From: Pseudomonadota bacterium
Lineage (GTDB): Bacteria; Myxococcota_A; Polyangia; Polyangiales; Polyangiaceae
Direction: 5' to 3'
DNA: 64,000 nucleotides
Assembly (NCBI GenBank): GCA_023431345.1
Contig: JAEYWK010000042.1
Location: 1-64,000 of the forward strand
The translations under genes and the position numbers were made by a program. The notes beneath the pieces are model-generated. The model searched no databases. It was not told where the DNA came from and saw nothing but the letters and a program-made list of their open reading frames with translations. Positions within the stretch are counted from its first letter, which is position 1; each line of letters begins with the position of its first letter. This document shows, piece after piece, positions 26,252-35,241 of the stretch.

Positions 26252-26257
26252 TATACT
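26252..26257 (+). promoter_or_regulatory. Possible -10 element of the GAF/CheY unit
   Basis: tatact lies 12 bp before the ATG of the GAF-domain gene, followed by a gggag ribosome binding site. No matching -35 element is obvious. The surrounding 180 bp is unusually AT-rich around 26140-26175 (ttaagttcttaactacatgt), so the main promoter may lie further upstream. Confidence 0.3.
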
Positions 26258-26269
26258 GGGAGACTCGTC

Positions 26270-27118
26270 ATGACGAAGGACAGCAAGAGCGCCGCCGCCG
26301 GCAGTGACGCGCCAGGGCCGGACCTGCGAGATGAGCGCGATCAGTTCCTGAGGAAATTCACGCGAGGGGCCAAGCTCACGGAGGAGTTCCTACGTGAGGT
26401 GGAGCAGCTGCGAGACCGCCTGCGCCTGCTCGAAGCCGAGAACGCGGGTCTGCGCGCCAAGGTCGAGGCCGACGAGGCCATCCGCGAGCTGCTGGCGAAG
26501 ATCGACCGCCTCGAGAGCGAGAAGCGGGAGCTGCTGTCGCGCTTTCACCGCGCCGAGGCCGTAAACAGCGAATTTACGGCGCGCGTGCAGGAGGTCGAGA
26601 GCGAGTTCGCCAACTTGGCCAACCTGTTCGTGGCCAGCAATCAGCTGCACTCCAGCTTGTCACCTCGCGGGGTAACGAGGCGCATCAAGGAGGTGCTGGC
26701 GCAGCTGGTGGGAGCCGAGCGCTACTGCATGTACCTCGCCAACAGCGAGAGCACGGAGCTGATTCCCATCGCCTACGAGGGCGTCGCGGGGAGCGCGCTG
26801 ACGCCGGTGACGATCGCCGAGTCGGAGCTCGGACGAGCGCTGCTCAAGGCGAGTGCGTCGGTCAGCGACCACGATCCGACGCAGGGCACGGTCCAGCGAC
26901 CGGCCGCCATCATTCCCCTCAGCGTCGACGAGAAAACCGTGGGAGTTATCGCCATCTTCTCGACCTTGGCGCAAAAAAAACGCTTCGACACGGTGGATTT
27001 CGAGCTATTCAAGCTACTCGGGCAACACGCCGCAGCCGCGCTGGTGAGCGCCAGCCTTTTCGCGCACACCGACCGCAAGCTCCCCGGACTCGAAGCATTC
27101 CTCGATCTCAGCGTTTGA
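26270..27118 (+). CDS. Coiled-coil GAF-domain protein
   Basis: A 282-residue cytosolic protein. The ATG at 26270 has a gggag Shine-Dalgarno 8 nt upstream. Residues 25-115 form a long coiled coil (EEFLREVEQLRDRLRLLEAE and similar heptads). Residues 120-265 form a GAF domain, with VASNQLHSSLSPRGVTRRIK leading into LVGAERYCMYLANSES and ending in VGVIAIFSTLAQKKRFDTVD then LFKLLGQHAAAAL. No kinase or cyclase domain follows, so it is probably a sensor or scaffold. The CheY-like gene starts 7 bp downstream, which argues for a shared signalling role. Confidence 0.85.
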   Translation: MTKDSKSAAAGSDAPGPDLRDERDQFLRKFTRGAKLTEEFLREVEQLRDRLRLLEAENAGLRAKVEADEAIRELLAKIDRLESEKRELLSRFHRAEAVNSEFTARVQEVESEFANLANLFVASNQLHSSLSPRGVTRRIKEVLAQLVGAERYCMYLANSESTELIPIAYEGVAGSALTPVTIAESELGRALLKASASVSDHDPTQGTVQRPAAIIPLSVDEKTVGVIAIFSTLAQKKRFDTVDFELFKLLGQHAAAALVSASLFAHTDRKLPGLEAFLDLSV

Positions 27119-27125
27119 CACGAAC

Positions 27126-27503
27126 ATGGCCGAATACTCCTGCTTGATTGTCGAAGACTCGCCGATGATGCGGCAGCTTCTGGTGTTCGCGCTGGCGCGC
27201 GTGAGGAACCTGCGCGTGACCGAGGCCGACGACGGCGTCGATGGTCTGCGTAAGCTCGCGTCGGCTCGCTACGACATCATCGTGACCGACATCAACATGC
27301 CCATCATGGATGGGCTCAAGCTGGTCAAGCGGGTGCGGAGCGATCCGATCCACAAAGATACGCCCATCGTCATCATTACGACGGAGGGCTCCCAGGAAGA
27401 CCGTCAGCGTGCGCTGCAGCTGGGCGCCAACGCCTACATCACGAAGCCGATTCAGGCTCCGCAGGTGATCGCCACCGTCAAAGAATTGCTGAAGATCGAC
27501 TGA
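27126..27503 (+). CDS. Single-domain response regulator (CheY-like)
   Basis: A 125-residue receiver domain with no output domain. Phosphorylation residues are complete: Glu10-Asp11, the acceptor Asp55 in VTDINMP, the Thr pair in IITTEG, and Lys in ITKPI. It follows the coiled-coil GAF protein with 7 bp between them and precedes trpF by 22 bp. Single-domain regulators act by binding a partner protein; the GAF protein is a candidate partner (inference). No histidine kinase gene is adjacent. Confidence 0.93.
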   Translation: MAEYSCLIVEDSPMMRQLLVFALARVRNLRVTEADDGVDGLRKLASARYDIIVTDINMPIMDGLKLVKRVRSDPIHKDTPIVIITTEGSQEDRQRALQLGANAYITKPIQAPQVIATVKELLKID

Positions 27504-27525
27504 CGCGTCAGGCTTCGACTCGGCC

Positions 27526-28149
27526 ATGACGTGGATAAAGATTTGCGGTGTGACGAGCCCGGGTGACGCAGAGCACGTCGCTCGGTCGGGAGCCAGCGCC
27601 ATCGGCTTGAACTTCGTGTTCGGCTCCAAGCGGCGCATTTCGCTCGAGCAAGCGCGCCCGATCGTCGAGCAAGTGCGCGGCCGCATCGAGCTGGTCGCGG
27701 TCGTAGCCAACCCGACCGACCGCGAAGTCACCGAGCTGCGCGAGGACCTGGGCATCGAGTGGCTGCAGCTCCACGGCGAGGAGGCCCCCGCTCGCGTGAC
27801 GCGCCTGCTGCCGGGAGCCTTCAAGGCCGTGCCCATCGAAGACGCGGCGGACGCGCGCCGAGCCGCCAGCTATCCGGGGACGCGCCTGCTCGTGGACACC
27901 AAGGTGTCGGGCGCGTCCGGCGGCACCGGCAAGGTGTTCGACTGGCAGCTCGTGACGGAGCTTTCGCAGCAGCGCGAGCTGATCTTGGCCGGCGGGCTCA
28001 CGCCCAAGAACGTGGCCGCGGCCGTGCGCGTGCTCGCGCCCTTCGGCGTCGACGTGGCGAGCGGGGTGGAGCTCGTGCCCGGAGTCAAAGATCCCGCGCT
28101 GGTGACGGCCTTCGTGCAGGCCGTGCGCGGCGCCGCCTCAGCTGGGTAG
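27526..28149 (+). CDS. trpF: Phosphoribosylanthranilate isomerase
   Basis: Catalyses the Amadori rearrangement in tryptophan biosynthesis. The 207-residue single-domain TIM barrel has the catalytic Cys7 in IKICGVT and the general acid Asp124 in LLVDTKVSG. The phosphate-binding ends are also present: SGGTGKVFDW, LAGGLTPKNV and GVDVASGVELVPGVKD. No other trp gene is nearby, so the pathway genes are scattered. It overlaps the end of the convergent phosphoesterase gene by 12 bp. The start follows the CheY-like gene by 22 bp. Confidence 0.95.
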   Translation: MTWIKICGVTSPGDAEHVARSGASAIGLNFVFGSKRRISLEQARPIVEQVRGRIELVAVVANPTDREVTELREDLGIEWLQLHGEEAPARVTRLLPGAFKAVPIEDAADARRAASYPGTRLLVDTKVSGASGGTGKVFDWQLVTELSQQRELILAGGLTPKNVAAAVRVLAPFGVDVASGVELVPGVKDPALVTAFVQAVRGAASAG

Positions 28150-28788
28150 GGCCGCCGGCAGCGGGACGGTGAACGCTTCGACCGAGATGCCGAGCTGCGA
28201 GGTCGTGATGATGCTGGCGGCGGCGTGGTCGCCCGCGGGCGCCTCCCCTACCGAGCCGACGTTCACGATGCGAACATCGGCCACCGTGCGATCGAAGGGC
28301 ACGTGACTGCCGCCGCAAACGATCAGGTCTCCTGGCTCGTCGCCGAGCAACGCTATCAGCTCGTCGTCGGTCATGGAGATGTCGAACGGCTCCGTCGGAT
28401 CCGCGGGCGAGCCGTGCACCACCAGCAGGGTGTGGCCGGATTCGATCGGCAGCCGCGCGATGGGCGGTAACTGCCCGAGGCGCGCGACGATGATGTCGCC
28501 GAGCTCCCGGTGAGCCCGGCGCAGGCGCTCGATGCGGGCACGCTCGGCTTCCCCCGTCGCGCTGAGCTTCTCGGGGTCGATCGCGGCGAGCGCGCGATCA
28601 CCGACGCCCTGAGTGCAGAGCGCCCGGTGCTGGACCAGGGTCTTCCACACCTCGAGCGGGTCCGGCCCTGGGAAACAGAGGTCACCGCAGGCGATCAGCT
28701 GGTCGAACCCCAGCGCCTCCGCTTCGCGAATGATGGCCTTGAGCGCGGCGGCGTGGCCGTGAATGTCGGAGACACACAGAAAGCGCAT
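28138..28788 (-). CDS. Metallophosphoesterase-fold protein (YfcE/MJ0936-like) with altered metal ligands
   Basis: A 216-residue protein with a calcineurin-like phosphoesterase fold: SDIHGH at the N-terminus, then ACGDLCFPGP, TQGVGDRAL, VVHGSPADPTE and CGGSHVPFD. The family normally has GN[HC]D and GH[TS]H at the third and last sites; here they read GVGD and GGSH. That loses a metal-binding Asn and one or two His, while the first DxH and the GD motif remain. I checked both altered codon runs on the nucleotide sequence. The protein may be inactive, use fewer metals or bind only. It diverges from glnE. Confidence 0.8.
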   Translation of the reverse strand: MRFLCVSDIHGHAAALKAIIREAEALGFDQLIACGDLCFPGPDPLEVWKTLVQHRALCTQGVGDRALAAIDPEKLSATGEAERARIERLRRAHRELGDIIVARLGQLPPIARLPIESGHTLLVVHGSPADPTEPFDISMTDDELIALLGDEPGDLIVCGGSHVPFDRTVADVRIVNVGSVGEAPAGDHAAASIITTSQLGISVEAFTVPLPAALPS

Positions 28789-28900
28789 CGGCCTCTTTCC
28801 CTAGAGCTTGGTTGAGCCCGGGACAAGAGAGGTATGCTCGAGGGGCCCGAGGGCGCTGAAATCAGGCTCGTCGGCCGCCGGCCCTCGCCACCCCGCGCTC

Positions 28901-31798
28901 ATGCCCACCGACCTGGAAACGCTCGCGCTGCACCTCGACCCCGACCGGGCGCCCGCGCTGGCACGCGATCTGGAAGGGGCGCTCGGCGCCGAGCTCGGGC
29001 TCGTGCTCGGCTCCGCGTACCCCGCGCTCGTGCCGCAACGGCCCGCGCTGCTCGAAGCGCTGGCGAGCCTCTCGCGCGAAGGCCTCTCGACGCGCCGCGT
29101 GCGCCTCGACATTTTGGGTCGCTTGAATGAAGCGGTGACGGATCGCAGCGGCGAAGACTGGCTGCGCGGCCTGCAGCGCGCGGTGTGGCTCGAGAAGGTG
29201 CGCATCGCGCTACGCGAGGTGCTGCCGCTGAAGCTCGGAGGCGCCGAGCTGCCCGAGACCGCGCGCGAGCTGTCAGAGCTCGCAGACGCCGTCGTCGAGG
29301 TGGCCGTCGCCGAGGCCACCTCGCACGTCAGCGGCCGCTTCGGGGCGCCCACGCGCCCTTCGGGACGGCCGCCGGAGCTGTGCGTGCTCGGCATGGGCAA
29401 GCTGGGAGGCTGGGAGCTGAACGCAGGCTCCGACATCGACGTGGTGTTCGTGTACGACAGCGACGACGCGGAAGGCACGATCGCGCCGCATGACTTCTTC
29501 ACGCGCGTGGTGCGCCGCGCCGTATCGCACATCGAGAGCACCGCGCCCGAGGGCATGATCTTCCGCGTCGACCTGCGGCTCCGTCCCGAGGGCTCGCAAG
29601 GCGCGCTCGTCAACTCGCTGTCCGCGCTGGAGCGCTACTACGAGACCTGGGGACGGCTGTGGGAGCGCGCGGCGATGCTGCGGGCGCGAACGATCGCCGG
29701 CAGCCAGCAGCTCGGAGCCGCCCTCGAGCGCGAGGTGCTCGTCCCCTTCGTCTACCGCCGTGAGGTGGACCCGAGCATCGCCGACGGCCTGACGGACATG
29801 GTGCTCCGCGCGCGCGCGGAGCTGTCGACCAACCCCGCGCGCGACCTCAAGCTCGGCCCCGGAGGCATCCGCGAGGCGGAGTTCTTCGTGCAGACTCTGC
29901 AGCTCATTTGGGGAGGGCAAGAGCCGAGCTTGCGGGTACGGGGCACGCTCACGGCGCTGGAGCGCCTGCGCCTGCGTGGCTTCGTGAGCGATCGCGACGC
30001 GCGCGACATCGCCCGCGCCTACGTGCTCTTGCGGCGCGCCGAGCACGCGGTGCAGTGGGCCAGCGGCATTCAAACCCACCTCTTGCCGAGCGACGCGCGC
30101 GATCGGCAGCGGCTGGCGCGCACTCTCGGCTACCCGAACGCAGACGCCTTCGACGCGGAGCTAGACGGGCTGCGCGCGCGCGTCAGCGAGGCGTTCGGCT
30201 CGCTCGCGACCGGCACGCGGCGTCCGCCGCCGCGCCACGTCAGCCTCGGGGCGCTGCTCGGAGAGGAGACGCCCGATGTGTCGGACGAGCTGGGCCGCGC
30301 CGCCCGCGCGTTGTTCGAGAGCAGCGAGGTGCCCGATCACCTGCGCGCGCTCGGGCGCCGCCCGGACGGCCTGCTCGGCAGCGTGACGCAGGAGGAGCAC
30401 CCCGGCCTCGCCGACCGCGTGCTGGAGGCGCTGCTTTCATGCCCCGACCCCGAGCAAGCCGCGCGCTATTTGCGCTCGGTCTTCACGCGAATCTCTGCGC
30501 CCGGCGCCTACGTGGCCGCGCTGGCCGAAGATCCGCGCGCCCTGTCGCGGCTGCTGACGGTGCTCGGCTCGAGCGGATTCGTCGGCGACTCGATCGTCAC
30601 CCGCCCGGAGCTGCTCGACGTCGTGCTGTTCGGTCAAGGCTCGGTGAGCGACGTGCAAGCAGCCGTCGCTCACCAGCTGGAGGACGTGGCTCGTCAGCTC
30701 GACGAGCTCGAGCCCCATGAGCGCGACGAGCGCTGGGTGGGCGCGATCCGCCAGGTCAAGAGCCGCATTCTCGTCGAGGTGGCCATCGCCGACTTGGCCG
30801 GCGCGATAGGCACGAGCCAGGCGACGCGCACGCTCTCTGCGTTGGCCGACGAAATCATGCGCGCCGTCGTGCACTACTTGCTCGGGGACGCGCGCGGGTT
30901 GTGCGTCTTGGCCGTCGGCAAGCTGGGCGGCCGCGAGATTGGCTACGCCTCGGACCTGGACCTGATGTTCTTGTACGAGGCCAGCGCCGCCCCCGATCCC
31001 GACGAGGCGGCGGCGTATTTTTCGCGCTACGCCCAGCGCATCATCCGCTTTCTCAGCGAGCCGCACGCCGGCGGCCCGGGCTACGTGATGGACACGCGCC
31101 TCCGGCCCTCGGGCTCGCACGGCTTGCTGGTCGCCTCCGTTCGCTCCTTCGCCAACTACCACGGACTGTTCGAGACCGAGACGGGCGCCCAGCGACCGTC
31201 AGGGTTCGGTAGCGGGTCGGCGTGGGAGCGGCAGGCCCTGATTCGAGCACGATTTTGCGCTGGGGACCCTGCGCTCGGCGCGCGCGTGACGAGCATCGCG
31301 ACGCTAGCAGCGTACGAAGGCGGCCCGCCCGCCGCGGCCGAGATGCACCGCTTGCGGCTGCGCATGGAGCGCGAGCTCGGTCGCGAGCGCCCCACGCGGC
31401 GGGAGCTGAAGGTCGGGCGCGGAGGTCTGCTCGACATCGAGTTTTTGGCCCAATGGCTGCAGATGAAGCACGGAAATGACGCGCGCGTGCGCACGCCCGA
31501 CACCGGCGAGGCGCTGGAGGCGCTCAGCGCGCACGGCTACCTGCACCGGACCGACTACGAGCTCTTGCGCGACGCCTACCGCTTCTTGCGGCGGCTGGAG
31601 CAGCGCATCCACGTCCACCGCGGCGACGCGCTCAATTGGGTCGATGCCCAGGCGCTCGGGCTCTCGGGCTTGGGCCGACAAATGGGCTTTCAGCGCAGCC
31701 CGACTCAGAGCGCCGGCGAGCAGCTGTTCGAGCGCTACCTGACCGTGACCGAGAGCGTCCGCGCCACTTACCTGCGCTTGCTCGAGCTGCAGGAGTGA
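28901..31798 (+). CDS. glnE: Bifunctional glutamine synthetase adenylyltransferase/adenylyl-removing enzyme
   Basis: Adds and removes AMP on glutamine synthetase in response to nitrogen status. The 965 residues show the two tandem nucleotidyltransferase halves. The N-terminal (removing) domain carries LGMGKLGGWELNAGSDIDVVF; the C-terminal (adding) domain carries LAVGKLGGREIGYASDLDLMF. Both keep the GKLGG and the paired Asp residues. Each is followed by an MDTRLRPSGSHG- or VDLRLRPEGSQG-type segment and helical regions (GPGGIREAEFFVQ, GRGGLLDIEFLAQ). The ATG at 28901 matches where the conserved helices begin. PII and glutamine synthetase genes are not in the window. Confidence 0.96.
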   Translation: MPTDLETLALHLDPDRAPALARDLEGALGAELGLVLGSAYPALVPQRPALLEALASLSREGLSTRRVRLDILGRLNEAVTDRSGEDWLRGLQRAVWLEKVRIALREVLPLKLGGAELPETARELSELADAVVEVAVAEATSHVSGRFGAPTRPSGRPPELCVLGMGKLGGWELNAGSDIDVVFVYDSDDAEGTIAPHDFFTRVVRRAVSHIESTAPEGMIFRVDLRLRPEGSQGALVNSLSALERYYETWGRLWERAAMLRARTIAGSQQLGAALEREVLVPFVYRREVDPSIADGLTDMVLRARAELSTNPARDLKLGPGGIREAEFFVQTLQLIWGGQEPSLRVRGTLTALERLRLRGFVSDRDARDIARAYVLLRRAEHAVQWASGIQTHLLPSDARDRQRLARTLGYPNADAFDAELDGLRARVSEAFGSLATGTRRPPPRHVSLGALLGEETPDVSDELGRAARALFESSEVPDHLRALGRRPDGLLGSVTQEEHPGLADRVLEALLSCPDPEQAARYLRSVFTRISAPGAYVAALAEDPRALSRLLTVLGSSGFVGDSIVTRPELLDVVLFGQGSVSDVQAAVAHQLEDVARQLDELEPHERDERWVGAIRQVKSRILVEVAIADLAGAIGTSQATRTLSALADEIMRAVVHYLLGDARGLCVLAVGKLGGREIGYASDLDLMFLYEASAAPDPDEAAAYFSRYAQRIIRFLSEPHAGGPGYVMDTRLRPSGSHGLLVASVRSFANYHGLFETETGAQRPSGFGSGSAWERQALIRARFCAGDPALGARVTSIATLAAYEGGPPAAAEMHRLRLRMERELGRERPTRRELKVGRGGLLDIEFLAQWLQMKHGNDARVRTPDTGEALEALSAHGYLHRTDYELLRDAYRFLRRLEQRIHVHRGDALNWVDAQALGLSGLGRQMGFQRSPTQSAGEQLFERYLTVTESVRATYLRLLELQE

Positions 31799-31819
31799 GC
31801 CTCGCGCCGCGCAGCGCGC

Positions 31820-33559
31820 TCATTTGCGCGGAACCGAGCGCGGCAACGCGCCGGGAGGGTCGTCGTCGTCGCTCGGGCTGTTCTTGCTCGCGTCGCGCTT
31901 CACGAGCCCGACCACCACGCGCTTCTTGGTGCCGTCGAGCGTGAGCCGACGCGTCCAGTAGCCGTCGCGAACGATGCGCACCTTGAGAGGATGGCCTTCG
32001 CGCACCTTCACGCTGACTGGCATCGGCCCCAGGTCCTTGTCACCGAGCATCACGCGCGAGTCGAGCGGGAACAGCACGAGCGCCACCTCTGTCTCGGGCG
32101 CGCCGTCGTCGCTCGAGGCGGCGGGCGGCAGCGGAGGCGGCAACGGCTTGGGCTCCACCTTGCTCGCGCTCAGGGCGGCGGGCGGGGCCCGATGCTGAGA
32201 GAACCAGTAAGCGCCGCCGGCCACCGCGATCAGCAGCAAGAGCACGAGCGGCCAGGGCACCCCCCGCCCGGTCGCGGTCATCGGTAACGGTGGCAGCGGC
32301 GCGGAGACGGGCGCCGACCCCGGCGACGAGACGATCTCGGGCAAGGTCGCGACGTCTTCTTTGGCGGTGACGGGCGCGGGCGCGGCCGAGCGTGCCTCCG
32401 CCCGCACCGGCATCCCCGAAGCCAGCCGCGCGAGATCGGCCGCGAGCTCGGCCATGCTCGTGTAGCGGGCGTCAGGCTCCTTCTGCAGGCACTTGTGGAC
32501 GATGGCTTCGAGCTCCGGCGACACACCAGGCAAGCGCAGCGACAGCAGCTCCGGCTCCTCGTTGGCGTGCCGCGTGAGCACCGCGATCGCGTTCTCGCCG
32601 TGGAACGGCACGCGACCGCAAGCCATCTCGTAGAGCATGACCCCGAGCGCGTAGATGTCGGTGCGGCCGTCCGTAGCCTTGCCCAGCGCTTGCTCGGGCG
32701 ACATGTAGGCGGGGGTGCCGAAGACCGCGCCCGCTTGCGTCAAGCGCGCCTGGCTCACGCCGAACTTGGCGATGCCGAAATCGAGGATCTTCACGAAGTC
32801 GGCGTCGCCGTCGCGCTCGCACAGGAACACGTTGTCGGGCTTCAGATCGCGGTGAACGATGCCGGCCAGGTGGGCTGCGTTCAGCGCTTCCGCGATCTGA
32901 ACACCGATGCGCGTCATGCGCTCGAGCGGCAAGGGCGACCAGCCCTCGATCAGCTCCGCCAAGGAGCGCCCCTCGAGGTACTCCATCACCATGTAGGCGG
33001 TGCCGTCGGGCAGGCGCCCAAAGTCGAAGGTCTCGACGATGTGCTGGTTGCCGATGGACGTCGCCGCGGTCGCCTCGGCATTGAAGCGCTGGATCGCCTC
33101 CGCGTCGGACGCGAGATGCGCGCGCAGCGCTTTGATGGCGACGAGCTTGCCGACGGCCGCGTGCCGCGCGCCGTACACCACGCCCATCGAGCCGACACCG
33201 AGCACGTAGTCGATCTGATAGCGGCCGTCGATCAGCTGTCCGGAGAGGTTCTCCTTCTCGCTCAGCGTCGACGACGGCGGAGGGTCCGGGGTGCCCGGCT
33301 TGGGCAAGGTCGCGTGCTCGTGCTCGAAGTCGGCCTCGGTGAGGACGGCGTCGTAGCTGGGACGCTCCTCGTCGGCGCCGTCGACGAGCAAGAGCGCGCG
33401 CCGCTTGGCCTTCGTGAGGCCGCTCGGCGGCAGGGTCCCTTCCGGCTCGGTGCGCTGGCGTACGCGAGTTTCGGTGCCGGAGCGCGCAGGCTCACCCGCC
33501 TCCGCGTCCGAAGCAGTTGCCGCTTCGGGAGCCGGGTTAATCGGCTTGGACCCGGTCAT
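31820..33559 (-). CDS. Hanks-type serine/threonine protein kinase with one membrane segment and a PEGA-like tail
   Basis: A 579-residue receptor-like kinase. After a disordered arm (residues 1-108), the kinase domain (112-380) has GVGSMGVVYG, the ATP lysine Lys143, HRDLKPDN with catalytic Asp238, DFG at 260-262, and SPE in place of APE. A Pro/Ala-rich linker precedes one transmembrane helix (about 435-453, PLVLLLLIAVAGGAYWF). The extracytoplasmic tail has a PEGA-like segment (FPLDSRVMLGDKDLGPMPVSV). The ATG lies 4 bp after the hemB stop codon, so it is probably in the hemB transcript. All key catalytic residues are present. It converges on glnE. Confidence 0.93.
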   Translation of the reverse strand: MTGSKPINPAPEAATASDAEAGEPARSGTETRVRQRTEPEGTLPPSGLTKAKRRALLLVDGADEERPSYDAVLTEADFEHEHATLPKPGTPDPPPSSTLSEKENLSGQLIDGRYQIDYVLGVGSMGVVYGARHAAVGKLVAIKALRAHLASDAEAIQRFNAEATAATSIGNQHIVETFDFGRLPDGTAYMVMEYLEGRSLAELIEGWSPLPLERMTRIGVQIAEALNAAHLAGIVHRDLKPDNVFLCERDGDADFVKILDFGIAKFGVSQARLTQAGAVFGTPAYMSPEQALGKATDGRTDIYALGVMLYEMACGRVPFHGENAIAVLTRHANEEPELLSLRLPGVSPELEAIVHKCLQKEPDARYTSMAELAADLARLASGMPVRAEARSAAPAPVTAKEDVATLPEIVSSPGSAPVSAPLPPLPMTATGRGVPWPLVLLLLIAVAGGAYWFSQHRAPPAALSASKVEPKPLPPPLPPAASSDDGAPETEVALVLFPLDSRVMLGDKDLGPMPVSVKVREGHPLKVRIVRDGYWTRRLTLDGTKKRVVVGLVKRDASKNSPSDDDDPPGALPRSVPRK

Positions 33560-33563
33560 TTGC

Positions 33564-34550
33564 TCATCTCTGGCCCGCCAGCAAGCGCGCCGCGTCGAGG
33601 GCGCCGTACGTGAAGATGATGTCGGCGCCCGCGCGCCGTAGGCAAAGCAAGCTCTCGAGCAGGCAGCGATCGTAGTCGAGATAGCCCTTCTCGGCCGCGA
33701 GCTTGAGCATCGTGTACTCGCCGCTCACGTGATAGACGGCGACGGGCAAGGGCGAGAGCTGGCGCACCCGGGCGATGACGTCGGCGTAGGGCAGGCCCGG
33801 CTTCACCATCAAAATGTCGGCCCCCTCTGCCTCGTCGAGGCGCACCTCGCGCTCGACCTCACGCAGGTTGGCCGGATCCATCTGGTACGTCTTCTTGTCG
33901 CCGCTGCGCGGCGCGGAGTCGAGCGCTTCGCGGAAAGGCCCGTAGAACGCGGAGGCGTACTTGACGCAGTAGCTCAGAATCGAAACCTGGGTGTGGCCTG
34001 CGCCGTCGAGCGCCTCGCGCAGCGCGCGCACTCGGCCATCCATCATGTCGGACGGCGCCACGATGTCGGCGCCCGCCTCCGCGTGAGAAACGGCCATGGC
34101 GGCGAGGATCGGTAGCGTCGCGTCGTTGTCGATTCGCCCATCGATCACGACCCCGTCGTGCCCGTCCGAGGAGTACGGGTCGAGGGCGACGTCGGTGCAG
34201 ACGGTCAGGTCCGGCAGCTCGCGCTTGAGCGACCGAATCGCGCGCTGCATGAGCCCGTCCGGGTTCGTGCATTCGCTGCCGCGCGGATCCTTCAAGGCTT
34301 CGGGCAGGGCGGGAAACAGCTCCACCGCCGGCACCCCGAGCTCGAATGCCTCCCGCGCCAGCGCGACGGCCAAGTCGATGCTGAGGCGAGCTTGCCCGGG
34401 CATGGCCGCGATCGGCGCGCGCTGGCCCTCCCCCTCCTGCAGGAACAGCGGCAGCACGAGGTTGGCCGGCGTGAGGAAGCTCTCGCGCGCCATCGCGCGC
34501 ATGCCCGCGCTCTTTCGGTTCCGTCTCGGTCGAGCCAGCATCAGGGTCAA
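33564..34550 (-). CDS. hemB: Delta-aminolevulinic acid dehydratase (porphobilinogen synthase)
   Basis: Condenses two 5-aminolevulinate molecules to porphobilinogen in tetrapyrrole synthesis. The 328-residue TIM barrel has the Schiff-base lysines in YCVKYASAFYGPFR and MVKPGLPYAD, and the ADIVAPSDMMDGRV signature. The metal loop reads DVALDPYSSDGHDG with no cysteines. This is the Mg-dependent, Zn-independent type rather than the Cys-triad type. The ATG at 34541 (MLARPRR) is an alternative start three codons downstream. A Ser/Thr kinase gene follows with 4 bp between, and a GcvR-like gene lies upstream in the same direction. Confidence 0.95.
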   Translation of the reverse strand: MTLMLARPRRNRKSAGMRAMARESFLTPANLVLPLFLQEGEGQRAPIAAMPGQARLSIDLAVALAREAFELGVPAVELFPALPEALKDPRGSECTNPDGLMQRAIRSLKRELPDLTVCTDVALDPYSSDGHDGVVIDGRIDNDATLPILAAMAVSHAEAGADIVAPSDMMDGRVRALREALDGAGHTQVSILSYCVKYASAFYGPFREALDSAPRSGDKKTYQMDPANLREVEREVRLDEAEGADILMVKPGLPYADVIARVRQLSPLPVAVYHVSGEYTMLKLAAEKGYLDYDRCLLESLLCLRRAGADIIFTYGALDAARLLAGQR

Positions 34551-34608
34551 AGGTAGCCTTTGCTCCTACCCGGCGAAAAGGAAAACGCGCCGAGAATTTC
34601 TGCTCTTG

Positions 34609-35157
34609 TCAGCTTTTTCGAACGCTCTCGAGTAGCAGGTCCAAATTTTCCTCATCGCACTGCAGCGAAAGCTCGCGCCGAAGCTCGGCCAGAGCCACCG
34701 CGGACGGGATCTGCAGCTCGGCTTCGAGCACGAACATGGGCGTCCCGCTCAGCGGCGCGTACTCGAGCCGCGACTCGAGCGAGGCGACGTTGACCCCGCG
34801 CCGCGCGAGCACCTCGGTGACGCGCGACACGATGCCGGGGCGATCGAAGCCGGTGACGCTGATGCGATACGGCAAGTAGTGCTTCGGCTCGCCTCGCCCC
34901 GTGCGCTTCGAAAGCACGCGCAGGCCGAGCTTTTCTCCGAGCGGCCCGCTGGCGCGCTCGACCGCTGACGCTGCCGCCTCCGAGCCGGACACGAGCACCA
35001 GGAGCGCGAACTCGCCGCCGAGAATGGCCATGCGGCTGTCCTCGAGGTTGGCGCCGGCGCCGTGGATCGCCGCGGAGATTTCGCTCACCAAGCCGGAGCG
35101 GTCGGGTCCCACCGCGGTGAGGACCAGGTAGGTTTTTTCGCTGGAATCGCTAGCCAC
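34609..35157 (-). CDS. GcvR-like protein with two ACT domains
   Basis: A 182-residue protein with two tandem ACT domains. The first opens TYLVLTAVGPDRSGLVSEIS and the second YRISVTGFDRPGIVSRVTEVL, both with the typical DRxG turn. This is the architecture of GcvR, a glycine-binding partner that controls the glycine cleavage regulator in enterobacteria. In myxobacteria the target is not known. It precedes hemB (58 bp) in the same direction. Glycine is a precursor of aminolevulinate only in some bacteria, so a link to haem synthesis cannot be claimed. Confidence 0.85.
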   Translation of the reverse strand: MASDSSEKTYLVLTAVGPDRSGLVSEISAAIHGAGANLEDSRMAILGGEFALLVLVSGSEAAASAVERASGPLGEKLGLRVLSKRTGRGEPKHYLPYRISVTGFDRPGIVSRVTEVLARRGVNVASLESRLEYAPLSGTPMFVLEAELQIPSAVALAELRRELSLQCDEENLDLLLESVRKS

Positions 35158-35185
35158 GGGCTCACGCTACCAGACTTTGGGCGCC

Positions 35186-35208
35186 GGGCGCGTCGAGGAA
35201 ACGCGCCC
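35186..35208 (-). terminator. Possible hairpin terminator after the YkgJ-family gene
   Basis: gggcgcgt and acgcgccc form a perfect 8-bp stem around a 7-nt loop, 33 bp after the stop codon of the minus-strand gene. No T run follows on the minus strand, so it may only stabilise the transcript end. Confidence 0.35.
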
Positions 35209-35241
35209 GCGCGGACGGCCGGGTGCCGCGTTCGCCGCGCG

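Noticed and set aside
28808..28900. Longer N-terminus for glnE
   Set aside because: The extra 31 residues lack conservation and cover the likely promoter region; MPTDLETLALHLD begins the conserved helical part.
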